Assembly: GCF_003336705.1 (NCBI RefSeq)
Contig: NZ_QMDL01000004.1
Coordinates: 157,285-221,284, forward strand
Direction: 5' to 3'
Length of the DNA stretch: 64,000 nt
Origin: Marinobacter litoralis
Lineage (GTDB): Bacteria > Pseudomonadota > Gammaproteobacteria > Pseudomonadales > Oleiphilaceae
Both the position numbers and the translations under genes were made by a program. Of this stretch, positions 1 to 8,652 are shown piece after piece. The notes below the pieces were generated by a model that ran no database searches, was not told the DNA's origin, and saw only the letters and a program-made list of their open reading frames with translations. The first letter of the stretch is position 1, and each line of letters begins with the position of its first letter.

Positions 1-821
1 GCCTTACGAGCGAAACGGTAAGTGTGGTGATCAATCGCCGTGGTTTCCCGAATAAACAAACCATCGTATTCCGGCAACCGCATGTAGTCCCGGCGAGTGA
101 TTCGCTCAACGTTGATACCCAGCTTACGCCCCGCACGCTCGAATCTCTTTAACGCCGCCTCATCACTCGGCGGCATTTCCTCATCCGGATTAACCAGCAT
201 GGCAAGATCAAATCTATAGCGACGGCGCGTTTTGGGTTTGCGCCATACCATACTGCTAAAGCGGTCGAAGGCTTCGGCAAACAGATCCTGCTCACGTTCA
301 TTCAAGTCTGCCGGACACGCCGGCTTCATAGATTCGATTTGCCACTGTTTCCGATGGCGGAAAACCACCTCGAGGATCGGGCAAGGAAAGCGCTCAAACA
401 GGGCCCGTGCCACCGGTTTCAAGTCAGCATGTTCAGCTTGACCAAAATAAGTGCGAATCCGGACCTCATGAGTAGCAGCCCGTTCGTCTGTGGACGGATC
501 GATCTCATGAGCCTCATTTTCCAGCCACTGAATAACGCTCGAGTCCAAGTCCTCCAGCTCAAGAGAAAACAAGCCCTTACGACTGAGGTCATTCAGCGTC
601 ATCACCGAAGGCACGACATGGTGGCCTCGTGCTTCCGCTAACAACGAGCAATAGTAGCCCCGGCTCAGGTATTTGGCGCTCTGGCAAAGATTAATAACCC
701 GCACCCGGCTGTTAGCGGGAGCCGTAAATTTGAGGTACTGATCAAAGGTGAGTACGTCTTCGCTAGGGTAATACGGCGCCCAATCTTTCGCGCGATCCAC
801 AACGATTAACAAACGGGACAT
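1..821 (-). CDS. RimK-family ATP-grasp ligase, RLAN N-terminal part (3' end outside window)
   Basis: Only the first ~273 residues lie in the window and the frame runs open through base 1. The translation starts MSRLLIVVDRAKDWAPYYPS and holds 'VRVINLCQ', 'YLSRGYYCSLLAEARGH' and, near the cut, 'FIRETTAIDHHTYRFAR'. I recognise this as the RimK-like ATP-grasp N-terminal (RLAN) domain that precedes an ATP-grasp amide ligase domain; the catalytic domain itself lies outside. ATP at 819-821 (ATG) is preferred because a GGGAGG Shine-Dalgarno sits about 10 nt upstream; the ATG at 828-830 abuts the same site. The gene is divergent from a GNAT-C39 peptidase gene. In comparative-genomics work such pairs are predicted to make, trim or modify peptide-like amide products, but the substrate is unknown. 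It is not the ribosomal S6 glutamate ligase itself, which lacks RLAN. Confidence 0.85.
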   Translation of the reverse strand, partial: MSRLLIVVDRAKDWAPYYPSEDVLTFDQYLKFTAPANSRVRVINLCQSAKYLSRGYYCSLLAEARGHHVVPSVMTLNDLSRKGLFSLELEDLDSSVIQWLENEAHEIDPSTDERAATHEVRIRTYFGQAEHADLKPVARALFERFPCPILEVVFRHRKQWQIESMKPACPADLNEREQDLFAEAFDRFSSMVWRKPKTRRRYRFDLAMLVNPDEEMPPSDEAALKRFERAGRKLGINVERITRRDYMRLPEYDGLFIRETTAIDHHTYRFARK

Positions 822-830
822 AACAGGCAT

Positions 831-1021
831 TCCTCCCTGAAGGTTCAGCCGGGTAATTAGCGCAACAATACGCCGCTGCAGGGCGCGCCACAATCAACCA
901 TTGATGAGTGCTTTTACGCATGCTTGCGCGCTACCGGAAGGCCCCTGTCTCTACCATAATAGCTGCAGAGGACATGCACGCCAGCTTCCTCGACCTTTTC
1001 ATGCTCCGGGATTCAATCACT
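831..1021. promoter_or_regulatory. Divergent intergenic region between the ATP-grasp ligase and GNAT-C39 genes
   Basis: This 191-base spacer must hold promoters for both divergent genes. The reading frame of the GNAT-C39 gene stays open back to an ATG at 908, so part of the spacer may be coding. I saw no convincing sigma-70 pair or clear operator. Confidence 0.4.
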
Positions 1022-2137
1022 ATGCACGATGTACTGCTACGACAAGCTGTCGCTGACGACCTTAAAGGCCTCGTCGAGCTTGAAAACCGGTGCTTTACCG
1101 AAGACCGCATTTCCCGCCGGAGCTTTCGCCGTTTTCTGGAAGTCCCCAGAGACAGGCTGATCGTTGCTGTGCGGGGCGAGGAGCTGGTGGGCTACTGCTT
1201 GGTTCTCATGAGTGCCGCGACTCGCTTGGCCAGAATCTACTCCATTGCGGTCTCCCCGACAGTGCGCGGCAAAGGTGTGGGCGAAAAACTGGTTAAAGAA
1301 GCGGAGAAAGAAGCCGCTGATGCCGACCGCATCATTATGCGACTCGAAGTCCGGGAAGATAACAGCGGTGCCATTAATCTGTACCGGCGTTTGGGCTATC
1401 GCCAATTCGGCACCTACCGCGATTACTACGAAGACCAAGGCACTGCGTTGCGGTTTGAGCGGCGGATCCTGTATTACGAACCTTCGCGGGAGTTTCTGCC
1501 GGTGCCCTATTACCCGCAGACCACCGAATTTACCTGTGGCCCGTCAGCCTTGATTATGGCCCTATCCGCGCTGGATGAACGGCAACCACTGACCACACTT
1601 GAAGAGCTGAAAATTTGGCGTGAAGCCACCACGATTTTCATGCTTGCGGGTCATGGAGGGTGTGGCCCTCATGGCCTTGCACTTTCGGCCTGGAACCGTG
1701 GCTTTGAAGCCAGTGCCTGGATCAGTCAAGAAGGCGCTCTTTTCAAAGATACCGTGCGTAATGACGACAAAAAGCGGGTGTTGGAACTGGTACACGAAGG
1801 TTTTTTACATGACATCGGCCAAACCGGGATTCAAATTCACCACGACCCGCTGACTCTGGAAGCCATGGAGACAGCACTTCACAATGGCCAAATCCCGGTC
1901 ATTCTGATCAGTACGTGGCAACTGAACCGAAGCCGGGTGCCGCACTGGGTGACTGTGTGCGCTATCGATGACGATTTCGTATACCTGCACGATCCGGAGA
2001 TCGATGCCGAGGAAGGCGAAACCGTGGCCGACAAGCAATATCTGCCCATCGACAAGCGGGTGTTCAGTAAAATGTCGAGCTATGGCCGCAATCAACCACT
2101 GCAAGCAGCGGTGATTGTCGGCCCACGGCGACCATGA
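1022..2137 (+). CDS. GNAT acetyltransferase / C39-like cysteine peptidase fusion
   Basis: Numbering is from the ATG at 1022 (371 residues). Residues ~1-150 form a GNAT domain: 'VLLRQAVADDL' opens it, and 'SIAVSPTVRGKGVGEKLV' is the acetyl-CoA binding V-x-x-x-x-R/Q-G-x-G/A motif, followed by 'NSGAINLYRRLGY'. Residues ~160-370 look like a C39-type papain-fold peptidase: C172 in 'EFTCGPSAL', H308 in 'VPHWVTVCAID' and D324 in 'YLHDPE' form a plausible Cys-His-Asp triad. The frame is open upstream, with ATGs at 908, 920, 974 and 1001. I chose 1022 because the GNAT fold begins right there; the Shine-Dalgarno evidence is weak for all of them. It is divergent from an RLAN/ATP-grasp gene, a conserved pairing. 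The ligase may build an amide or peptide product that this protein cleaves or acetylates; that role is inference. It is cytosolic, with no signal peptide. The stop codon abuts the end of uvrB on the other strand. Confidence 0.85.
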   Translation: MHDVLLRQAVADDLKGLVELENRCFTEDRISRRSFRRFLEVPRDRLIVAVRGEELVGYCLVLMSAATRLARIYSIAVSPTVRGKGVGEKLVKEAEKEAADADRIIMRLEVREDNSGAINLYRRLGYRQFGTYRDYYEDQGTALRFERRILYYEPSREFLPVPYYPQTTEFTCGPSALIMALSALDERQPLTTLEELKIWREATTIFMLAGHGGCGPHGLALSAWNRGFEASAWISQEGALFKDTVRNDDKKRVLELVHEGFLHDIGQTGIQIHHDPLTLEAMETALHNGQIPVILISTWQLNRSRVPHWVTVCAIDDDFVYLHDPEIDAEEGETVADKQYLPIDKRVFSKMSSYGRNQPLQAAVIVGPRRP

Positions 2138-4195
2138 TCAGCCGTTGCGGATTGCGGCTTCCTTAAGCTCTGAAATCCGATCCCGCAAGCGCGCAGCGGC
2201 TTCAAAGTCCAGATCGGCCGCTGCTTTGTACATCTCGTCTTCCAGCCCGGCCACTTCTTTAAGCAAATCCTGCGGAGACCGCTTGCTTGCCGCAACGAGG
2301 TAGTCTTCCGACTCCTCCGCGGCTTTCTGGCCCGGTCGTTCCGCTTTGCGGCGACCACGACCTCCGCCCGGCGCACCTTCCATGATGTCTGCGATTTTTT
2401 TGTTCAGACCGGTCGGTGTGATGCCATGCTCTTCGTTATGAGCCTGCTGCTTAGCTCGGCGGCGCTCGGTTTCATCCAGAGCTCGCTGCATGGAGCCGGT
2501 TATCCGGTCGCCGTATAGAATCGCTTTACCGTTTACGTTACGAGCAGCTCGCCCGATGGTCTGAATCAGCGACCGCTCGCTGCGCAGGAACCCTTCTTTG
2601 TCGGCATCCAGAATGGCCACCAAAGAAACCTCTGGCATATCCAAGCCTTCCCGCAACAGGTTAATACCAACCAGCACATCGAACTCGCCGCGGCGCAGAT
2701 CCCGGATAATTTCCACCCGCTCAACCGTATCGATGTCCGAGTGCAGGTAACGCACCCGGATATCGTGCTCCATCAAGAAATCGGTCAAATCCTCTGCCAT
2801 GCGCTTGGTCAACGTAGTCACAAGCACACGCTCTTTCACTTCGACGCGCGCGTGAATCTCGGAAAGCAGGTCATCCACTTGCGTGGACGCAGGGCGCACC
2901 TCAATCTCCGGGTCCAACAGCCCGGTCGGGCGAACCACCTGCTCTACAACCTGCCCCGCATGTTCGGCTTCGTAATTACCCGGCGTTGCCGAAACAAAAA
3001 TCATCTGTGGCGCGATTCGCTCCCACTCTTCAAAGCGCATGGGGCGGTTGTCGAGCGCGGAGGGCAGCCGGAAGCCATACTCCACCAAGGTTTCCTTCCG
3101 CGAGCGGTCGCCTTTGTACATGGCACCAATCTGCGAAATCGTCACGTGGGACTCATCCACCACCAACAACGCATTAGGTGGCAGGTAGTCGAATAAGGTC
3201 GGAGGCGGTGCGCCCGGGTCTCGGCCCGACAGATACCGTGAATAGTTTTCAATGCCGTTGCAGTACCCAAGCTCCAACATCATCTCGATGTCATAGCGGG
3301 TCCGCTCTTCCAACCGCTGCGCCTCCACTAAACGATGGTTATCGCGCAACTGCTTCAGCCGTTCATCCAGCTCCACTTTGATGTTCTCAACCGCATCCAG
3401 CACTTTCTGGCGCGGGGTGACATAGTGCGATTTCGGGTAGATGGTTACCCGAGGCACACGGCGCAGGACTTCACCGGTCAGGGGGTCAAAATAGCTGAGC
3501 TGCTCCACCTCATCGTCGAACAGCTCAATACGAATGGCCTCACGCTCGGATTCGGCTGGAAACACGTCAATCACATCGCCCCGAACCCGATAGTTGGCCC
3601 GGTGGAATTCCACATCGTTGCGGGTGTACTGAAGCTCAGCCAAACGACGCAAGATATCCCGCTGCTCCACCGGATCACCACGATCCAGATGCAGCATCAT
3701 CTTCATGTAGGACTGCGGATCACCCAAGCCGTAGATCGACGACACAGAGGCCACGATAATCGCATCCGGTCGTTCTAAAAGCGCCTTGGTTGCCGACAAA
3801 CGCATCTGTTCAATGTGTTCGTTGATGGAAGCATCTTTTTCGATAAACGTATCGGAAGACGGCACATAAGCTTCCGGCTGGTAGTAGTCGTAGTAAGAAA
3901 CAAAATACTCCACCGCGTTGTCCGGAAAGAACTCTTTGAATTCACCGTACAACTGAGCCGCCAAGGTCTTGTTGTGCGCCATAACAATCGTTGGCCGCTG
4001 AACCTCTTGGATCACGTTTGCGATGGTAAATGTCTTACCGGAACCGGTCACGCCCAGCAGAGTCTGATGCGCCAAACCTGAGTGTATACCGTCTACCAGC
4101 CCGGCAATTGCTGCGGGTTGGTCCCCAGCCGGCTGATAGGCAGACTCAACACGAAAGGCACCCTCTTTGGTAGCACTAGGTGATTTACTGGCCAT
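2138..4195 (-). CDS. uvrB: UvrABC excision nuclease subunit B
   Basis: UvrB is the damage-verifying helicase-like subunit of nucleotide excision repair: UvrA loads it, and it recruits the UvrC nuclease. The 685-residue product has the Walker A '[10 protein letters not shown]', the beta-hairpin region '[16 protein letters not shown]', helicase motifs including 'DESHVTISQ' and 'QTIGRAARN', and a C-terminal UVR motif ('[17 protein letters not shown]') that contacts UvrC. E. coli UvrB is 673 residues, so it is full length. I start it at the ATG at 4193-4195 ([12 protein letters not shown]); GGAGG lies about 12 nt upstream, and an in-frame TTG at 4202-4204 with closer spacing is possible. I found no CTGT-N8-ACAG LexA box in the 189 bases upstream, unlike E. 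coli uvrB. Confidence 0.97.
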   Translation of the reverse strand: MASKSPSATKEGAFRVESAYQPAGDQPAAIAGLVDGIHSGLAHQTLLGVTGSGKTFTIANVIQEVQRPTIVMAHNKTLAAQLYGEFKEFFPDNAVEYFVSYYDYYQPEAYVPSSDTFIEKDASINEHIEQMRLSATKALLERPDAIIVASVSSIYGLGDPQSYMKMMLHLDRGDPVEQRDILRRLAELQYTRNDVEFHRANYRVRGDVIDVFPAESEREAIRIELFDDEVEQLSYFDPLTGEVLRRVPRVTIYPKSHYVTPRQKVLDAVENIKVELDERLKQLRDNHRLVEAQRLEERTRYDIEMMLELGYCNGIENYSRYLSGRDPGAPPPTLFDYLPPNALLVVDESHVTISQIGAMYKGDRSRKETLVEYGFRLPSALDNRPMRFEEWERIAPQMIFVSATPGNYEAEHAGQVVEQVVRPTGLLDPEIEVRPASTQVDDLLSEIHARVEVKERVLVTTLTKRMAEDLTDFLMEHDIRVRYLHSDIDTVERVEIIRDLRRGEFDVLVGINLLREGLDMPEVSLVAILDADKEGFLRSERSLIQTIGRAARNVNGKAILYGDRITGSMQRALDETERRRAKQQAHNEEHGITPTGLNKKIADIMEGAPGGGRGRRKAERPGQKAAEESEDYLVAASKRSPQDLLKEVAGLEDEMYKAAADLDFEAAARLRDRISELKEAAIRNG

Positions 4196-4384
4196 AACAG
4201 GCAAAGAACCTCCAATCATCAGTAGCAACCATCACGGCTACTACTTACAAGAAATTTAGCGATACCGCTGCTTCATGATACCATCAGCCCGATCGACGGC
4301 CGTGTAAAATTCAGCCGGGAAGTATACCCCCGGAGCTATCACGCCGGTCGCAGCCCATAAGACGCAGCTTTAAGGAGCTCAAGT

Positions 4385-5569
4385 TTGGACCTTCAACTTT
4401 CCAGCCGTGTACAGGCCATCAAGCCTTCCCCGACCCTCGCAGTGACCAACAAAGCAGCTGAACTTCGCGCTGCCGGCCAAGACATTATTGGCTTAGGTGC
4501 TGGCGAACCGGACTTCGATACCCCAGAGCACATCAAACAGGCCGCTATTGAAGCCATTACCAACGGTCAAACCAAGTACACAGCCGTTGATGGTACGCCT
4601 GCTCTGAAAAAAGCGATCATTGCGAAGTTCAAACGTGACAACGGCCTGGAATACGAAGCCAATCAGATTTTGGTATCCAGTGGCGGCAAGCAAAGCTTTT
4701 TCAACCTGGCTCTGGCCACCCTGAACCCGGGCGATGAAGCCATTATCCCCGCTCCATACTGGGTATCTTACCCGGACATGGTTCTGGTTGCAGAAGGCAA
4801 GCCGGTAATCATTGAGACAAGCGTGGATACCCGCTTCAAGATCACTCCGGAACAACTGGAAAATGCGATTACTGATTGCACCCGTCTGTTCGTGATCAAC
4901 AGCCCGTCCAACCCGAGCGGCATGGCCTACTCGATGGAAGAGCTGAAGGCGATTGGCGAAGTGCTGAAGAAGCACCCGAACATCATGATCGCCACTGACG
5001 ACATGTACGAGCCGATTCTTTGGACCGGCAAGCCTTTCTGCAACATCGTGAACGCGTGCCCAGAGCTTTATGAGCGCACCTTCGTACTGAACGGCGTTTC
5101 AAAGGCCTACTCCATGACGGGCTGGCGCATTGGTTATGCTGCGGGCCCGGCGAAGATCATCGGCGCGATGAAGAAAATCCAGTCCCAGAGCACCTCAAAC
5201 CCCTGTTCGATCTCTCAGGCGGCCGCTACCGCCGCGCTTGACGGCGATCAGGCGTGCGTAGGCGAAATGGTTAAGTCGTTCAAGCAGCGCCACGACTGGC
5301 TGGTTGACGCTTTGAATAAGTTGCCGGGTGTTGAGTGCCCTTACGGCGACGGCACCTTCTACGTGTTCCCAAGCTTCCAAGGCGCAATTGATGCAACGGA
5401 TGGCGTAAGCACGGACGTTGAGTTTGCCGAGAAGCTGCTGAGCGAAGCGGGCGTTGCGCTGGTTCCGGGTTCTGCGTTCGGTAGCCCGGGGCACATGCGC
5501 TTGAGCTTTGCGACCAGCATGGACAACCTCGAGAAGGCGGTTGAGCGTTTGGAAAAAGCTCTTGGCTAA
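4385..5569 (+). CDS. PLP-dependent aspartate aminotransferase (class I)
   Basis: Fold-type I aminotransferase of 394 residues that interconverts aspartate/2-oxoglutarate and oxaloacetate/glutamate. The N-terminus 'AVTNKAAELRAAGQDIIGLG' followed by 'GEPDFDTP' is typical of the Thermus-type (subgroup I-gamma) aspartate aminotransferases, some of which also accept prephenate. The PLP lysine is K240 in 'NGVSKAYSMTGWR', and 'NSPSNPSG' supplies the conserved Asn-Pro loop. Translation appears to start at TTG (4385-4387), with AAGGAG 8 nt upstream and no competing ATG before the conserved N-terminus. It is divergent from uvrB and followed by tRNA-Asn. Whether the main substrate is aspartate cannot be proved from sequence. 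Confidence 0.93.
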   Translation: MDLQLSSRVQAIKPSPTLAVTNKAAELRAAGQDIIGLGAGEPDFDTPEHIKQAAIEAITNGQTKYTAVDGTPALKKAIIAKFKRDNGLEYEANQILVSSGGKQSFFNLALATLNPGDEAIIPAPYWVSYPDMVLVAEGKPVIIETSVDTRFKITPEQLENAITDCTRLFVINSPSNPSGMAYSMEELKAIGEVLKKHPNIMIATDDMYEPILWTGKPFCNIVNACPELYERTFVLNGVSKAYSMTGWRIGYAAGPAKIIGAMKKIQSQSTSNPCSISQAAATAALDGDQACVGEMVKSFKQRHDWLVDALNKLPGVECPYGDGTFYVFPSFQGAIDATDGVSTDVEFAEKLLSEAGVALVPGSAFGSPGHMRLSFATSMDNLEKAVERLEKALG

Positions 5570-5586
5570 TTTTTTTAGTTAAGGGG

Positions 5587-5627
5587 TTGACGAGGCGGTA
5601 TGGCCACACTAATATACGCGCCTCGTC
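5587..5627 (+). promoter_or_regulatory. tRNA-Asn promoter with overlapping inverted repeat
   Basis: TTGACG (5587-5592), then 17 nt, then TAATAT (5610-5615): a near-consensus sigma-70 promoter. It is followed by a GC-rich discriminator typical of stringently controlled stable RNA promoters. A perfect 9-bp inverted repeat (GACGAGGCG at 5589-5597, CGCCTCGTC at 5619-5627) overlaps the -35 and the start-site region. The tRNA begins 24 bases after the -10. Confidence 0.7.
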
Positions 5628-5639
5628 ACATGACGATGT

Positions 5640-5715
5640 TCCCCGATAGCTCAGTTGGTAGAGCAACGGACTGTTAATCCGTTTGTCGCTGGTTCGAGCC
5701 CAGCTCGGGGAGCCA
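5640..5715 (+). tRNA. tRNA-Asn (GTT)
   Basis: A 76-nt cloverleaf with encoded CCA. The acceptor stem pairs TCCCCGA with TCGGGGA, the D-arm is 'GCTCAGTTGGTAGAGC', the anticodon loop reads CTGTTAA (anticodon GTT, Asn), and the T-loop is 'GGTTCGAGCC'. It is a single-gene unit with its own promoter and terminator. Confidence 0.98.
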
Positions 5716-5724
5716 TTATTTCGA

Positions 5725-5759
5725 AAGCCCGCTAGTTCTATGAATTAGCGGGCTTTTTT
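5725..5759 (+). terminator. Rho-independent terminator of tRNA-Asn
   Basis: The stem AAAGCCCGCTA / TAGCGGGCTTT closes a loop of about 11 nt and is followed by a T run (TTTTTT), 10 bases after the tRNA 3' end. Confidence 0.85.
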
Positions 5760-5797
5760 GTGGCTGCTTGTTTTACCTGAGACTTCGGGAGATTGCA

Positions 5798-5919
5798 GCC
5801 CTAGCCTGCCTGCTTGGATGCCATGGATGGCCGGAGAGAAGCACACATGGATGTGCTTGTAGCGGTTTTCGGGAGCGGCCTCCATCCTTGGCGCCACCCC
5901 CGCAACAAAAGGCTAGGGC
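5798..5919. repeat. Structured intergenic repeat, copy 1
   Basis: The core at 5821-5866 ('CCATGGATGGCCGGAGAGAA', then 'GC-ACACATGGATGTGCTTGTAGCGGTTTT') matches the core at 57539-57587 with only a few differences. It contains CCATGGATGG and the dyad GCACA-C-ATGGATGTGC. Outside the core, a 10-bp inverted repeat (GCCCTAGCCT at 5798-5807, AGGCTAGGGC at 5910-5919) encloses it; the arms differ from those of copy 2. It lies between tRNA-Asn and the end of pyrF. No protein-coding gene is evident in 5760-5943. Confidence 0.75.
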
Positions 5920-5943
5920 CGGAAGCGAAACGTCCGCCGCAAG

Positions 5944-6654
5944 TTAAACCCCTTGAACCTCAGCATGAATAGCCTCCAACGCCGCCAGAGGATCAGCAGC
6001 CTTGGTAATAGGACGACCAATGACCAGGTAGTCAGAACCCGCTTTAAGGGCATCCGTGGGGGTCATGATACGCTGCTGATCGCCCTTTTCAGCGGTCAGC
6101 GGGCGAATGCCTGGGGTAATGAGCTGGAAGCCAGCACCCTGCTCGGCTTTCAGGCGCGGAGCCTCCTGCGCAGAGCATACGACACCATCCAGACCACAGT
6201 TCTTGGTTAAGGTGGCCAAACGAGAGACATGCAGCTCTGGCGAATCGGTGATACCGATACCTGCCAAATCATCTCCTGACATACTGGTCAGAACCGTAAC
6301 CGCAATCAGCAACGGCTTATCGGCACCAAATTGTTCCAAACGCTCACGGCAGGCGACCATCATCTTTTCACCACCAGAAGCATGAACGTTTACCATCCAC
6401 ACACCAAGATCCGCAGCAGCAGCAACTGCCGAGGACGTTGTGTTCGGAATGTCGTGGAATTTTAGATCCAGAAACACATCAAAGCCCCTACCCTGCAGCG
6501 CTTTAACCAACTGCGGGCCGGAGCGGGTAAACAGTTCTTTACCCACCTTAAGACGACACTTTGCAGGGTCCAGCTGATCGACAAGCGCCAGAGCCGGGTC
6601 CTGAGAGGGAAAGTCTAAAGCAACAATAATTTTAGGGTCGTTTGGGTTTTGCAC
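5944..6654 (-). CDS. pyrF: Orotidine-5'-phosphate decarboxylase
   Basis: It catalyses the last step of de novo UMP synthesis, OMP to UMP plus CO2. The 236-residue product is a TIM barrel with the signature '[10 protein letters not shown]', giving the catalytic set D63-K65-D68, and 'IIVALDFPS' with substrate-binding D14. A GTG start (6652-6654) is used; the upstream GGGAAA is a weak Shine-Dalgarno. It is the last gene of the long minus-strand cluster, 31 bases after lapB. The lapAB-pyrF order matches that of E. coli and many other gammaproteobacteria. Length is normal for the family. Confidence 0.96.
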   Translation of the reverse strand: MQNPNDPKIIVALDFPSQDPALALVDQLDPAKCRLKVGKELFTRSGPQLVKALQGRGFDVFLDLKFHDIPNTTSSAVAAAADLGVWMVNVHASGGEKMMVACRERLEQFGADKPLLIAVTVLTSMSGDDLAGIGITDSPELHVSRLATLTKNCGLDGVVCSAQEAPRLKAEQGAGFQLITPGIRPLTAEKGDQQRIMTPTDALKAGSDYLVIGRPITKAADPLAALEAIHAEVQGV

Positions 6655-6685
6655 GTTCGATTTTCCCAGTCAGTAAATTAAAACG

Positions 6686-7855
6686 TTATTCAGCTTCTAC
6701 ACCTTGAATCGGCCGTACAGTTTCCCATTGCTTACAGCTTGGGCACAGCCAGTGCAATTGCTGGCCATCAAAGCCGCAATTCACACAACGATAGATTGGG
6801 CGATTGGCGAGAATCAGATGACCGATACGGCTTACCAAGCGCCCTTCATCGGTCGTCATGCCTTTCTCATAACCGGCCAACTCAACAAGCCGCAACAAGC
6901 CACGTACTGAAGGCCTAACCTCCAATTCCTGCCGCAACAGATCAATCGCCGCAGGGCGGCTGGAGGAGCACTCCACCGATTCTACCAGCGCAAGCAGCAA
7001 ACTGGTGCTCGGGTGTTGCTCATAGAGCTTTTTCAGCTTTTTAAATAAGCGCCCTACGTCACCGTGATCGCGCTCAAGCTGCATGAGCCGATCGACGGCT
7101 TCGGGGCCGAATTCGGGATTTTGCTCGAACACCTTCAGACCTTGCTTACCAGCTTCCCGGAAATTTCCTTGGCGAACATGAAGCTTCATCAGCAGCAAAG
7201 TCGCCCGCACACAGGACGGGTCGTACTCCAAAGCCTCCCGAAACAATTTCTTTGCGGTCCAGCGATCGTCCTCTTTGAGCGCCAAATCCGCAAGCTCGCA
7301 GGTAATATAAGCAAGAGTCTTAAACACGGCAGGATCGGAGTCCGTCCGTGTGAGCGTTTTCGCCACTTGGCCGGCCTTTTCCCACTCTTTCTCTTGTTGG
7401 TACAACTCGATAAGCTGGCTCGCGGCCCGGCGACCATACTCCCGGTCACCCATCAACTCCTGAAAAAGCGCCTCGGCCCTATCCAGCAGACCTGCACCCA
7501 GATAATCCATTGCCAATTCAAGCGTCACCCGAGGTGTGTAACGAGCGGGCAATTCCGGACGCGCCAGTAGGTTTTGATGGATCAGGGTGGCACGATCAGT
7601 CTCTCCCTTGTTACGGAAGTGGCTGCCAATCGACAAATGAAGGCTGACCGTGTCCTTGTTAACCGGCAATGACTGCACAAAGTTTTCTACGGCTTGGTCA
7701 GAATAGTTGGTAAAGAGGAATTGAAGGCGATCTTTAACAGAATCTACGTCGGATATGGTTTTACGTGAACGCCGATAGGAGCTCCCATAACGCCCCACTA
7801 GCCAGCCAACAGCAACCGCAACCGTTAGAAGCAGCCAGTTAAACACTAGTTCCAT
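6686..7855 (-). CDS. lapB: LPS assembly protein B, TPR scaffold with rubredoxin-like tail
   Basis: LapB (formerly YciM) is an inner-membrane-anchored cytoplasmic scaffold. In E. coli it targets LpxC for FtsH degradation and so sets the LPS level. The 389-residue product begins with one transmembrane helix ('ELVFNWLLLTVAVAVGWLVG', residues ~2-21) and continues as TPR-like helical repeats over most of its length. It ends with a four-cysteine metal knuckle, 'YRCVNCGFDG' and 'WLCPSCKQW' (~residues 355-377), as in the characterised family. Its ATG overlaps the lapA stop by one base (TAATG), so translation is probably coupled. Confidence 0.95.
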   Translation of the reverse strand: MELVFNWLLLTVAVAVGWLVGRYGSSYRRSRKTISDVDSVKDRLQFLFTNYSDQAVENFVQSLPVNKDTVSLHLSIGSHFRNKGETDRATLIHQNLLARPELPARYTPRVTLELAMDYLGAGLLDRAEALFQELMGDREYGRRAASQLIELYQQEKEWEKAGQVAKTLTRTDSDPAVFKTLAYITCELADLALKEDDRWTAKKLFREALEYDPSCVRATLLLMKLHVRQGNFREAGKQGLKVFEQNPEFGPEAVDRLMQLERDHGDVGRLFKKLKKLYEQHPSTSLLLALVESVECSSSRPAAIDLLRQELEVRPSVRGLLRLVELAGYEKGMTTDEGRLVSRIGHLILANRPIYRCVNCGFDGQQLHWLCPSCKQWETVRPIQGVEAE

Positions 7856-8157
7856 TAAAGTGCCTGGTCGTTATCAGCCCTGGACTTCTCTAGCGCTTGC
7901 TCTGCTCGCTCAAGCCGCTTTTTAAGGTTCCGCCGGGATACCGACGAGCGGAACGACCCGATCAACATAAGCAGAACGCCTACCAATGCTCCCAGCACAA
8001 ACGACATGATAATCCAGACCGCAACACCATGTGGCTGAGTTTCAAACAATAGGAAATTAAGGGATACCGCCATCTGATTGTTTAACGAGAACACCAGAGC
8101 AACGACTATCAGAATAATAACCAAAACAATTAAGAGAATCTTCTGCAGTGCTGCCAT
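7855..8157 (-). CDS. lapA: LPS assembly protein A (DUF1049)
   Basis: A small inner-membrane protein of 100 residues with two hydrophobic segments: ~7-26 ('ILLIVLVIILIVVALVFSLN') and ~47-67 ('VAVWIIMSFVLGALVGVLLM'). A charged C-terminal coiled-coil-like tail rich in Arg, Lys and Glu follows. LapA (YciS) partners LapB in LPS biogenesis. It overlaps lapB by one base and lies between ihfB and lapB, the conserved context. Confidence 0.93.
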   Translation of the reverse strand: MAALQKILLIVLVIILIVVALVFSLNNQMAVSLNFLLFETQPHGVAVWIIMSFVLGALVGVLLMLIGSFRSSVSRRNLKKRLERAEQALEKSRADNDQAL

Positions 8158-8222
8158 CTCGTATACGCTCCAGACGGGTAAATTGCTAATTTAGTGGTGA
8201 CCGAAAACTCACTGAAGCAGGA

Positions 8223-8519
8223 TTAAAATCCCTTTTTCAGGCTATCGTTAACCTGTTCTCGAAGCTCTTTCCCGGGCTTAAAGTGCGGCACGTACTTCGC
8301 TGGCAACTGCACAGCTTCGCCAGTTTTTGGGTTTCGACCAACACGCGCTTCCCGGTGATGCAAAGAAAAGCTACCAAATCCTCTAATCTCAATACGCTGA
8401 CCATCTGCCAATGCCTGAGACATGTGCTCAATAATGGTCTTAACAGCCAACTCGACATCCTTTACCGAGAGCTGTGTCTGCTTTGATGCTACCAGTTCAA
8501 CCAGTTCGGACTTCGTCAT
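8223..8519 (-). CDS. ihfB: Integration host factor subunit beta
   Basis: A 98-residue HU/IHF-family DNA-bending protein; it pairs with IHF-alpha. It starts [14 protein letters not shown], and the DNA-binding arm shows '[20 protein letters not shown]' followed by 'RNPKTGE', the HU/IHF signature. I use the ATG at 8517-8519, which has AGAGGAAA about 10 nt upstream; the frame extends 17 codons further but the family begins here. It sits directly downstream of rpsA, separated by a terminator, as in E. coli and Pseudomonas (himD). Confidence 0.96.
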   Translation of the reverse strand: MTKSELVELVASKQTQLSVKDVELAVKTIIEHMSQALADGQRIEIRGFGSFSLHHREARVGRNPKTGEAVQLPAKYVPHFKPGKELREQVNDSLKKGF

Positions 8520-8603
8520 GAGGCACTTTCCTCTGTCATTATTATTCCGCACGTAAATGCTGGATTCCAATGACTATAGTTTAGCCAAACCAGAAAAAAA
8601 CAC

Positions 8604-8635
8604 AAAAAAAACGGGCTCTTAGAGCCCGTTTTTTT
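8604..8635 (-). terminator. Terminator between rpsA and ihfB
   Basis: ACGGGCTCT / AGAGCCCGT forms a 9-bp stem with a two-base loop, flanked by A runs on one side and T runs on the other, so it could stop transcription in either direction. It lies 18 bases after the rpsA stop. Confidence 0.85.
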
Positions 8636-8652
8636 CACTACCAACCAGACTT

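Noticed and set aside
819..4204. Shared 'ATAACAGGCA' string just inside the starts of the ATP-grasp gene and uvrB
   Set aside because: Ten bases, within coding or SD context; consistent with chance similarity.
5776..5943. Possible short ORF in the tRNA-Asn/pyrF gap
   Set aside because: No frame with a start and SD; the stretch is explained by the structured repeat.
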